20,739 nucleotides of DNA, from the NCBI GenBank assembly GCA_035497635.1, contig DATJDB010000196.1:1-20739 (forward strand), read 5' to 3'. A model generated the notes under the pieces. The model was not told the origin of the DNA and did no database searches. It saw nothing but the letters and a program-made list of their open reading frames with translations. The stretch comes from Serpens sp035497635. GTDB taxonomy: Bacteria > Pseudomonadota > Gammaproteobacteria > Pseudomonadales > Pseudomonadaceae. Shown one piece after another: positions 13,809 through 20,538 of this stretch. Numbering within the stretch: the first letter of the stretch is position 1; each line of letters opens with the position of its first letter. A program made the translations under genes and the position numbers.

Positions 13809-16403
13809 TCAGCCCTCGGTGGCCAGTGTTTCCGCCCGCTCGCGGGCCGGCAGCGAGGAGAGCAGGGCCATGATCAGCGCCGCCAGGTAGGGCAGCGACT
13901 GCACCAGCAGCACCAGCACCCAGAAGTACAGGTCGCCGCCCGGGTTGTCCTCGGTGAGCAGCAGGCCCGCCGCCGCGCCCCACAGCAGCAGCATGACGAA
14001 CACCTCCTCGCGCGCCTCGGCCAGCGCCTTGAACAGGCCGGAGCGGCTGGCCAGCTTGGGGGTGCGGAAGAAGGGAATGCTGCGGGTGACGAAGCCGAAC
14101 AGCACCGCCTTGGCGATGGTGTAGGACAGCGCCAGCCCGGCCACCGCCGCGTACAGCGCATCGATGAGGCCCACGCCGACGGCGCGGCGGTACAGGTAGA
14201 GCATCTTGCCCACCTTGAAGACGAACAGCGCCAGGGGCGGCAGGGCGAAGATCAGCAGCGGCGGATCGACGCGCTGCGGCACGATGATCATCGCCGCCGA
14301 CCACAGCAGCGCGCCCACGGTGAAGAAGATGTTCAGCCCGTCGGCGATCCAGGGTAGCCAGCCGGCGAGGAAGTGGTAGCGCTGGCCGGGCGTCAGCTGG
14401 CAGTCCTTGCCGAGCAGCAGGCAGCGGGCGTGGTGCTTCATGATCTGGATGGCGCCATAGGCCCAGCGGAAGCGCTGCTTCTTGAAGTCGCTGAAGGTGT
14501 CCGGCATCAGCCCCCGGCCGAAGCTCTGTTCGGAATAGCCGGCCGACCAGCCCTGCTCGAAGACGCGCAGGCCCAGCTCGGCATCCTCGGTGATGCACCA
14601 GTCGGCCCAGCCCAGCTCGTCGAGTACGCTGCGCCGCGTCATGGTCATGGTGCCGTGCTGGATGATGGCGTCGCGCTCGTTGCGGGTCACCATGCCGATG
14701 TGGAAGAAACCCTTGTACTCGGCGTAGCACAGGCGCTTGAAGGCGCTTTCCTCGCCGTCGCGAAAATCCTGCGGCGACTGCACCACGGCGATCTTCGGGT
14801 CGGCGAAGTGCGGCACCATGTGCCGCAGCCAGTTCGGCGACACGCAGTAGTCTGCGTCGATCACCGCGATCACCTCGGCATCCGGTGCGGTGTGCGGCAG
14901 CACCCAGTTCAGCGCGCCGCCCTTGAAGCCCTCCAGCGGCGCCACATGGAAGAAGCGAAAGCGCGGGCCGAGCCGCTCGCAGTGCTCGCGCACCGGCTGC
15001 CACACGGCGGGATCCCGGGTGTTGTTGTCGATCACCAGCACTTCGAAATCGGGGTAGTCCAGGCGGGCCAGCGCATCCAGGGTGCGCTTGAGCATCTCCG
15101 GTGGCTCGTTGTAGCAGGGCACGTGCACGGACACCTTCGGCCGGAAGGCATCGTCCCGGGTGACCGGCGGGAAGGGGCGCCGCCGGCGGCTCAGCCAGAC
15201 ACTCTCGGCCAGTTCGTGGGCCTCGGTGAGCAGCACGATGAACACGCCCAGGGCGCCCACGCCGAGCAGCGCGCCCACCGCCAGGGTGAACCAGGTGGCG
15301 TATTGCAGGCTGTAGTCGTAGGCCATCCATACCAGCAGCGAGCCGAAGGCGAAGGCCACCACGGCGAGGAACGCGCGGCCATTGGCGCGCAGATTGCTGC
15401 CATCGATCAGCAGCAGAACCAGCGCCAGTACGGCCAGAATGGCGGAGCCGATGGCCAGTAGGCGCCACTGCGGGATGGCGATCACCGGTCCGCTGAAGGC
15501 GAATTTGGGCTGGCGCTCCAGGTTCCATACGCCCCAGTAGGCACCCACCGAGCCTTCGTCATCCATCTTCCACGGCTGATCGAAGGCTTCGATGATGAAA
15601 TAGTTGTAACCGCGCACATTCAGGGCGTTAACCAAGGTGCGCAGGTAGATGGCCTGATCCGCCGGGCTGGCTTCCGCCGGGCCGCGTGCGCGGCCATTGC
15701 TGGGCCAGCCCACCTCGGAAAGCAGCAGCGGCTTGCCGGGGAACTGCTTTTTCAGGTCCTGCACGCGCTCCAGCACGAAAGCGGTGGCGTGCTGGCGCGG
15801 GATGAACTCCCAGTAGGGCAGGATGTGCGCGGCGATCAGATCCACCTCGCGGGCCAGTTCCGGGAACTCCTGCCAGATGTGCCACTGCTCGGAGGTGGAG
15901 ACCGGCACCTTGACCGCCTCGCGCACGCGGCGGATGTAGGTGATCAGCGCCTCGGGCTCGATCTCGCCCCGGTACAGGGCTTCATTGCCGACCAGCACGC
16001 GCACGATGCTGCGCGACTGGTTGGCCAGTTCGATGGCGCGGGCGATTTCCCGCTCGTTGCGCTCGATGTCCGGGCTGATCCACACCCCGAGTGTCACGCG
16101 CAGGCCGAACTCCTCGGCCAGGCGCGGAATGTCAGCCTGGCTGCCTTCCACGGAATAGGTGCGGATGTTGTTGGTCTGGATGCTGACCAGTTGCAGGTCG
16201 CCACGGATGTCCTCGTCGCTGGGGTAGCGGTTGTCGCGCGGGTCCTGGCCGGGGCGGAACGGCGAAAAGGAATAGCCGCCCACCTGCTCGGGCCAGTTGG
16301 GCGCGGCCATGGGACGGTTGATCAGCGCCCAGGCGCCGATGGACAGCGCGGCGATGGCGATCACGATGACCAGGGTCAGCAGCGGTCTGGCGGGAACGGT
16401 CAT
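13809..16403 (-). CDS. ndvB: NdvB-type beta-glucan synthase (GH17-GT2 fusion)
   Basis: This 864-residue inner-membrane protein joins two enzymes. After a first helix (about 7-28), residues about 40-300 form a GH17-like domain with the acid/base E141 in LVGNEALY and the nucleophile E230 in LLLSEVGWPS. Several helices follow (315-395). Then comes a GT2 glycosyltransferase: HVPCYNEPPEML, DAD (516-518), TED (605-607) and QRFRW (643-647), followed by more helices. In P. aeruginosa the equivalent gene (PA1163, ndvB) makes cyclic beta-(1,3)-glucans that contribute to biofilm-specific antibiotic tolerance. The GH17 domain is thought to transglycosylate or cyclise the chain. The start is ATG 16403 with GGAGG 7 bases upstream (16411-16415). 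dapE follows after 63 bases. All catalytic residues are present, so it should be functional. Confidence 0.92.
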   Translation of the reverse strand: MTVPARPLLTLVIVIAIAALSIGAWALINRPMAAPNWPEQVGGYSFSPFRPGQDPRDNRYPSDEDIRGDLQLVSIQTNNIRTYSVEGSQADIPRLAEEFGLRVTLGVWISPDIERNEREIARAIELANQSRSIVRVLVGNEALYRGEIEPEALITYIRRVREAVKVPVSTSEQWHIWQEFPELAREVDLIAAHILPYWEFIPRQHATAFVLERVQDLKKQFPGKPLLLSEVGWPSNGRARGPAEASPADQAIYLRTLVNALNVRGYNYFIIEAFDQPWKMDDEGSVGAYWGVWNLERQPKFAFSGPVIAIPQWRLLAIGSAILAVLALVLLLIDGSNLRANGRAFLAVVAFAFGSLLVWMAYDYSLQYATWFTLAVGALLGVGALGVFIVLLTEAHELAESVWLSRRRRPFPPVTRDDAFRPKVSVHVPCYNEPPEMLKRTLDALARLDYPDFEVLVIDNNTRDPAVWQPVREHCERLGPRFRFFHVAPLEGFKGGALNWVLPHTAPDAEVIAVIDADYCVSPNWLRHMVPHFADPKIAVVQSPQDFRDGEESAFKRLCYAEYKGFFHIGMVTRNERDAIIQHGTMTMTRRSVLDELGWADWCITEDAELGLRVFEQGWSAGYSEQSFGRGLMPDTFSDFKKQRFRWAYGAIQIMKHHARCLLLGKDCQLTPGQRYHFLAGWLPWIADGLNIFFTVGALLWSAAMIIVPQRVDPPLLIFALPPLALFVFKVGKMLYLYRRAVGVGLIDALYAAVAGLALSYTIAKAVLFGFVTRSIPFFRTPKLASRSGLFKALAEAREEVFVMLLLWGAAAGLLLTEDNPGGDLYFWVLVLLVQSLPYLAALIMALLSSLPARERAETLATEG

Positions 16404-16410
16404 GCGTGGG

Positions 16411-16415
16411 CCTCC
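16411..16415 (-). promoter_or_regulatory. Ribosome binding site of ndvB
   Basis: On the minus strand GGAGG stands 7 bases before ATG 16403. It supports this start over any upstream one. I found no convincing sigma-70 or sigma-S promoter in 16416-16500. Confidence 0.7.
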
Positions 16416-16501
16416 GTGGCCGGGTGCGGATGAGCATTGGGCTGTTGGGGCACGGCGTAAGTTCGTTGTCCACGGGATCCGCTGCGAGGTCAGGTTCCTT
16501 G

Positions 16502-16526
16502 TGTGGGGCCGGGTTCATCCCGGCCG
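16502..16526 (-). repeat. REP-like palindrome, GTAAA-loop family, copy D
   Basis: TGTGGGG, GGCCGGG (16507-16513), loop TTCAT, CCCGGCC (16519-16525). It differs from copy B by one loop base. It lies between the divergent ndvB and tcdA start regions, facing copy E. Confidence 0.78.
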
Positions 16527-16568
16527 ACTGGGTATGCCATGCACACGGAGCCAGACGGACACTCCGCC

Positions 16569-16592
16569 GGCCGGCGTAAAGCCGGCCCCACA
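16569..16592 (+). repeat. REP-like palindrome, GTAAA-loop family, copy E
   Basis: GGCCGGC (16569-16575), loop GTAAA, GCCGGCC (16581-16587), then CCACA. Its core matches copy C exactly. Together with copy D it makes an inverted pair about 43 bases apart. The rest of 16404-16667 shows no gene. Confidence 0.8.
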
Positions 16593-16667
16593 GCTTTCGC
16601 GCAGTGGGCGCACTTCATTACTCCGCCGAAGGCGCGGATAATGCCGGCCCGTTCGTGAGGTACGGCA

Positions 16668-17468
16668 ATGAGTAGCGAAGATCAGCGTTTCGGCGGCATC
16701 GCCCGCCTGTATGGCCGTGACGGCCTGGACCGCCTACGGGCGGCGCATGTGGCGGTGGTGGGCATCGGCGGGGTCGGTTCCTGGGCGGCCGAGGCCCTGG
16801 CGCGCAGCGGCGTGGGCGAGATCTCGCTGTTCGACCTGGACGATGTCTGCGTCACCAACACCAACCGCCAGTTGCACGCGCTGGACGGCACCGTCGGTAA
16901 GCCCAAGGTCGAGGTGATGGCCGCGCGCATCCGCGCCATCAATCCGGCCTGCCAGGTGCATGCCGTGGCCGACTTCGTTACCCGCGAGACGATGGCCGAG
17001 TACGTCACCGAGCAGCTGGATTTTGTCATCGACTGCATCGACAGCGTGCCGGCCAAGACCGCGCTGATCGCCTGGTGCAAGCGGCGCAAGATCGGCATCG
17101 TCACCACCGGCGGGGCGGGTGGGCAGGTTGATCCGACGCAGATCCAGATCGCCGACCTGAACAAGACCTTCAACGACCCGCTGGCCGCCAAGGTGCGCTC
17201 ACTGTTGCGCCGCGACTACGGCTTCTCGCGCACGCCGGGCCGGCATTACAGCGTGCCCTGCGTGTTCTCCACCGAACAGCTGCGCTATCCCAAGCCGGAC
17301 GGCGGGGTGTGCCAGAGCAAGAGCTTCGTGGGCGAAGGCGTGAAGCTGGACTGCGCCGGCGGTTTCGGTGCGGTGATGATGGTCACCGCCAGCTTCGGCA
17401 TGGTCGCGGCGGCCAAGGCGGTGGAGAAACTGGTGGCCGGCGCACGCCGGCCGGCGGAGCGGGGGTAA
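16668..17468 (+). CDS. tcdA: tRNA threonylcarbamoyladenosine dehydratase TcdA (CsdL)
   Basis: TcdA uses ATP to convert t6A at position 37 of ANN-decoding tRNAs to its cyclic form ct6A. The protein has 266 residues of the E1/ThiF/MoeB superfamily. The nucleotide-binding loop VVGIGGVGSWAAEALARSG spans 30-48, and the acidic strand LFDLDDVCVTNTNRQLHA (54-71) carries conserved Asp, Asn and Arg residues. The segment DCIDSVPAKTALIAWC, the glycine stretch TTGGAGGQVDPT and the KSFVGEGVKLDCAGGFGAV region follow. ATG 16668 has GTGAGG 7 bases upstream (16655-16660). In E. coli the protein (CsdL) receives help from the CsdA-CsdE sulfur system; here those two genes converge on it from the other side of a 348-base spacer. 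It appears to be a single-gene unit. Confidence 0.94.
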   Translation: MSSEDQRFGGIARLYGRDGLDRLRAAHVAVVGIGGVGSWAAEALARSGVGEISLFDLDDVCVTNTNRQLHALDGTVGKPKVEVMAARIRAINPACQVHAVADFVTRETMAEYVTEQLDFVIDCIDSVPAKTALIAWCKRRKIGIVTTGGAGGQVDPTQIQIADLNKTFNDPLAAKVRSLLRRDYGFSRTPGRHYSVPCVFSTEQLRYPKPDGGVCQSKSFVGEGVKLDCAGGFGAVMMVTASFGMVAAAKAVEKLVAGARRPAERG

Positions 17469-17479
17469 AACGCACACCT

Positions 17480-17507
17480 TGTGGGGCCGGTTTTATACCG
17501 GCCGGCG
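17480..17507 (-). repeat. REP-like palindrome, GTAAA-loop family, copy F
   Basis: TGTGGGG, GGCCGGT (17485-17491), loop TTTAT, ACCGGCC (17497-17503). The stem ends in compensating bases (GGT/ACC), so pairing is kept although the sequence differs from the other copies. Confidence 0.78.
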
Positions 17508-17528
17508 GAGGTGGGTGCGGCATCGCTG

Positions 17529-17574
17529 GGCCGGCTGGCGCCGGCCTTTGGCCGGGATAAACCCGGCCCCCACA
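17529..17574 (+). repeat. REP-like palindromes, copy G (double)
   Basis: GGCCGGC-TGGC-GCCGGCC (17529-17546) is followed at once by GGCCGGG (17550-17556), loop ATAAA, CCCGGCC (17562-17568) and CCCCACA. Two stems stand side by side, and the second has the family tail. With copy F this makes the third inverted pair in the window. Confidence 0.75.
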
Positions 17575-17579
17575 CAGGC

Positions 17580-17735
17580 TGTGTGGAAACTCCCGCTCAA
17601 TTCCAAGGTTCGCGTTACTACGCGAAATGTGCGGAACTTTTCCGGTTTGGCCTGCCTGGAATTCACGACAATGTGCGGAATTTGTGCATTTTCTGACCAG
17701 ACCTCATTTCCGAAAACGTTTTCACACAGCCTGCC
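17580..17735. other. Less GC-rich gene-free patch with direct repeats and a palindrome
   Basis: Between the REPs and the csdE stop the base composition drops visibly to about half GC. AATGTGCGGAA occurs exactly twice (17626-17636 and 17670-17680), and a near match TGTGTGGAA occurs at 17580-17588, giving a spacing of 44-48 bases. A perfect palindrome GAAAACGTTTTC sits at 17712-17723. No frame here looks coding. Spaced direct repeats of this kind occur at ends of some transposable elements, so a remnant end is one reading. The remaining bases to 17794 show nothing I can name. Confidence 0.4.
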
Positions 17736-17794
17736 ACAGCGTCGTCACCTCGTGTCGGGCGTCAGCGGTGTTCTGGCCGCCAGTGCATGGGCCC

Positions 17795-17816
17795 GGCGGC
17801 AACGGCGTTGTCCGCC
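17795..17816 (-). terminator. Hairpin directly after the csdE stop
   Basis: GGCGGCAAC and GTTGTCCGCC pair over nine base pairs with one bulged base and a 3-base loop, touching the csdE stop codon. No T-run follows on the minus strand, so it is at most a weak or Rho-assisted end of the csdA-csdE transcript. Confidence 0.35.
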
Positions 17817-18221
17817 TTACGCGACCAGTTCCCGCATGCGTTGCAACACCGCATTCATGCCGTTGCTGCGCGACGGCGACAGTTGCCTGGACAGCCCCAG
17901 TTGGCCGAACCAGTCCGCCACGTCGAGCTGTGTCAGCTCCTCGCCGCCGAGGCCATCGACCCGCGCCAGCAACACCGCCAGCAAGCCGCGCAATAGTCGG
18001 GCGTCGCTGTACGCCGTGAAGCGCCAGCGATCCTCGCGCCGTTCGGCCAGCAACCAGACGTTGCTTTCGCAGCCCTGTACCAGATTGGCCGGCACGCGCT
18101 GCGCCTCACTCAGTGGCTCCAGCCGCTCGCCCCATTGCATCAGCAGGCGGGCGCGCTGTTCCCAGCCGGGACAGCCGGCGAAGGCAGCCAAAGCCTCCTG
18201 CGCCGACGCAGGAAGACTCAT
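17817..18221 (-). CDS. csdE: SufE/CsdE family sulfur acceptor
   Basis: This 134-residue cytoplasmic protein accepts persulfide sulfur from its partner cysteine desulfurase and passes it on. The acceptor cysteine is C51 in LVQGCESNVWL, the same position as in E. coli SufE and the same motif as in the CsdE/SufE family. The helical N-terminus (EQRARLLMQWGERLEPL) and the C-terminal segment SRSNGMNAVLQRMRELV are also typical. Its start overlaps the csdA stop by four bases (ATGA), and GGAG lies 7 bases upstream, so it is translated together with csdA. Because csdA is a CsdA-like group II enzyme and csdL/tcdA is adjacent, the CsdE name is preferred to SufE, but the two are hard to separate by sequence alone. 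Confidence 0.9.
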   Translation of the reverse strand: MSLPASAQEALAAFAGCPGWEQRARLLMQWGERLEPLSEAQRVPANLVQGCESNVWLLAERREDRWRFTAYSDARLLRGLLAVLLARVDGLGGEELTQLDVADWFGQLGLSRQLSPSRSNGMNAVLQRMRELVA

Positions 18222-19423
18222 CGCAGAATCTCCAGCGCCTGATCCAGGGCGCTGAAGAAGCGGCTCAGGTCATCGCCATCGTTGTACAGCCCCAGCGACA
18301 CGCGAATGGCGCCCGGCACGCCGAGGCGCTGCATCAGCGGCATGGCGCAGTGGTTGCCGCCGCGTACGGCGATGCCCTGTTCGCCGAGCAGTTGGGCCAG
18401 ATCGGCATGGTGCACGTCATCCACCACGAAACTGGCCAGCGCCGCCTGGGGTTCGCCGAGCAGACGCACGCCGCTGCGGACCGACAGGCCGGCGACCAGC
18501 TGTTGCAGCAGCGCTTGCTCATGCCCGCGCACGGCCTGGGCATCCAGGCCGGCCAGGTAATCCAGCGTGGCGCTCAGGCCGATTACGCCGGCAATCGGCG
18601 GGGTGCCGGCTTCCAGGCCCATGGGCGCGGCGTGGAAGTCGGCGCTGTGAAAGTCCGCGCGGCGCACCATCTCGCCGCCGAACTGCCAGTGGCGCAGTTG
18701 GTTCAGGCTATCGGCGCGCCCGTAGAGCACGCCGACACCGTCCGGTCCGTAGAGTTTGTGGGCGGAAAAGGCGTAGAAATCGCAGCCCAGCGCCTGCAGG
18801 TCGTGGCGGCCGTGCACGCTGGCCTGGGCGCCATCCACTACGGTGATCGCACCCTGTTCGCGGGCCAGGCGCAGCAGTGCATCCACCGGTTGCCAGCGGC
18901 CCAGCACGTTGGACAGCTGGCTGACTGCCAGGATGCGGGTGCGCGGGCCGATCAGCCGAGCGGCGGCCTCCAGTTCGATTTCGCCTCGGGCATCCAGTGG
19001 CAGGATCACCAGCCGCGCCTGGCAGCGCTGCGCCAATTGCTGCCAGGGCAGCAGGTTGGCATGGTGTTCCAGGGCGCTGATGACGATTTCATCGCCCGGG
19101 GTAATCTGCGGTTCCAGGCCGTAGGCCAGCAGGTTCAGCGCCTCGGTGGTGCCGCGCGTGAAGACGATCTGGCTCGGGCTGGCGGCGTTCAGCCAGTGCG
19201 CGAGCCGCTGCCGGGCGGCTTCGTACAGGCGGGTGACCCGCTCGGCCGGCGGATGCTGGGCGCGATGCACGTTGGCCACGCCGCTGGTGTAGTAGCCGGT
19301 CAGTGCATCGATCAGCGCTTGCGGCTTCTGGGCGGTGGCGGCGCTGTCCAGATAGGTCTGGCCCTGGGCTTCGAACAGCGCCAGGGCCGGAAAATCGGCG
19401 CGCCACGGGGATTTCAGAACCAT
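18218..19423 (-). CDS. csdA: Cysteine desulfurase, CsdA/SufS group II
   Basis: This 401-residue PLP enzyme removes sulfur from L-cysteine, giving alanine and an enzyme-bound persulfide for CsdE. Landmarks are YLDSAATAQKP (24-34), the PLP-stacking histidine region ISALEHHANLLPW (115-127), VVDGAQASVHGRHD (195-208) with the cofactor-binding Asp, the Schiff-base lysine K223 in FSAHKLYGPDG and the persulfide-carrying C359 in RGGNHCAMPLMQRLG. The short loop around this cysteine marks group II (CsdA/SufS), not IscS. ATG 19423 has a TGAGG site 8 bases upstream. It starts 42 bases after dapD on the same strand, so dapD-csdA-csdE may be co-transcribed. No other suf gene is present in the window, so assembly of whole clusters by this pair is not implied. 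Confidence 0.93.
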   Translation of the reverse strand: MVLKSPWRADFPALALFEAQGQTYLDSAATAQKPQALIDALTGYYTSGVANVHRAQHPPAERVTRLYEAARQRLAHWLNAASPSQIVFTRGTTEALNLLAYGLEPQITPGDEIVISALEHHANLLPWQQLAQRCQARLVILPLDARGEIELEAAARLIGPRTRILAVSQLSNVLGRWQPVDALLRLAREQGAITVVDGAQASVHGRHDLQALGCDFYAFSAHKLYGPDGVGVLYGRADSLNQLRHWQFGGEMVRRADFHSADFHAAPMGLEAGTPPIAGVIGLSATLDYLAGLDAQAVRGHEQALLQQLVAGLSVRSGVRLLGEPQAALASFVVDDVHHADLAQLLGEQGIAVRGGNHCAMPLMQRLGVPGAIRVSLGLYNDGDDLSRFFSALDQALEILR

Positions 19424-19465
19424 ACGAACAACCTCAGGCGGCGAGCCGTACGTCGCGGTTGGCGG

Positions 19466-20500
19466 TCAATTGTGCGCGTGCAGCGTTTCGTTCAGCTCAA
19501 TGGCGCTTTTGTTGGTCTTGCATTCGACCGCGCCGGTCTGGGAATTGCGGCGGAACAGCAGGTCCGGCTGGCCGGCCAGCTCGCGAGCCTTGACCACCTT
19601 GGCCAGGCTGTTTTGCTCGTCGAGCAATGCCACCTTGGTGCCGGCGGTGATGTACAGGCCGGACTCCACGGTGTTGCGGTCGCCCAGCGGAATGCCGATG
19701 CCGGCGTTGGCGCCGATCAGGCAGCCTTCGCCGACGCTGAGGACGATGTTGCCGCCGCCGGACAGGGTGCCCATGGTCGAGCAGCCGCCGCCCAGGTCCG
19801 AACCCTTGCCGACGAACACGCCGGCGGAGATGCGCCCTTCGACCATGCCCGGGCCGGCGGTGCCGGCGTTGAAGTTGACGAAGCCCTCGTGCATCACGGT
19901 GGTGCCCTCGCCAATGTAGGCGCCCAGGCGAATGCGCGCGCTGTCGGCGATGCGCACGCCGCTGGGCACCACGTAGTCGGTCATCTTCGGGAACTTGTCC
20001 ACCGAGAAGACTTCCAGCAGGCGGCCCTTGAGGCGCGCTTCGAGCTGACATTCGGCCAGTTCGGCCAGGTCGACGGCGCCTTCGCTGGTCCAGGCCACGT
20101 TCGGCAACAGCGGGAAGATGCCGGTCAGATCCAGGCCGTGCGGCTTGACCAGGCGATGCGACAGCAGGTGCAGCTTCAGGTACGCCTCGGGCGTGGAGCT
20201 CAGCGCGGCGTCTTCCGCCAGCAGAGTGGCTACCAGCGGCTTCTGGCTTTCGGCCAGGCGCACCAGCAGGGCGGCCTGCACGGCATCGATGCCCTTGAGG
20301 GCCAGGGCGAGATCGGCGGCCTTGTCCTTGGTGATGGCGATGGCCTGGTTGCCGCCGGTGTAATCCAGCAGCGGCAGCACGGCGGTCAGTACCTCAATGG
20401 ACGGCTTGAGCAACGGCTGGGCGTAGAAGACTTCCAGCCAGGCGCCCTGACGATTCTGGGTTCCGACCCCGAAGGCCAGGCTGAAGAGGGAGGTGGTCAT
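19466..20500 (-). CDS. dapD: Tetrahydrodipicolinate N-succinyltransferase DapD
   Basis: DapD transfers succinyl from succinyl-CoA to tetrahydrodipicolinate, committing the intermediate to the succinylase branch of lysine/diaminopimelate synthesis. The protein has 344 residues, the longer type found in Pseudomonas. The N-terminal domain (to about 170) is followed by a left-handed beta-helix of hexapeptide repeats: RIGAYIGEGTTVMHEGFVNFN, VEGRISAGVFVGKGSDLGGG, then GGGNIVLSVGEGCLIGANAGIGIPLGD. The last segment, with its Gly-rich turns, lies close to the active site between subunits of the trimer. ATG 20500 has AAGGA 9 bases upstream. It follows the ArsC-like gene by 38 bases and precedes csdA by 42. 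The desuccinylase dapE is also in this window, in a separate transcript. Confidence 0.96.
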   Translation of the reverse strand: MTTSLFSLAFGVGTQNRQGAWLEVFYAQPLLKPSIEVLTAVLPLLDYTGGNQAIAITKDKAADLALALKGIDAVQAALLVRLAESQKPLVATLLAEDAALSSTPEAYLKLHLLSHRLVKPHGLDLTGIFPLLPNVAWTSEGAVDLAELAECQLEARLKGRLLEVFSVDKFPKMTDYVVPSGVRIADSARIRLGAYIGEGTTVMHEGFVNFNAGTAGPGMVEGRISAGVFVGKGSDLGGGCSTMGTLSGGGNIVLSVGEGCLIGANAGIGIPLGDRNTVESGLYITAGTKVALLDEQNSLAKVVKARELAGQPDLLFRRNSQTGAVECKTNKSAIELNETLHAHN

Positions 20501-20538
20501 GGTCGGTATTCCTTGGGTCGTCAGGTGTAGAAGAGAGA

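Noticed and set aside
12690..15528. Long open frames (555 codons on plus, 730 on minus) overlapping dapE and ndvB
   Set aside because: These are shadow frames of high-GC genes. They cut across two real genes and show no domain.
17795..17820. An integron attC site suggested by AAC...GTT symmetry
   Set aside because: The core sites do not match the R'/R'' consensus and there is no cassette or integrase nearby. It is better explained as a small hairpin after csdE.
17481..18019. Plus-strand open frames after tcdA (71 to 258 codons)
   Set aside because: They run through REPs and then antisense to csdE. No ribosome site or known domain supports them.
18113..20530. An 805-codon plus-strand open frame antisense to csdA and dapD
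   Set aside because: Its composition is that of a reverse-strand shadow (His, Gln and Ala repeats). The real genes opposite have intact catalytic residues.
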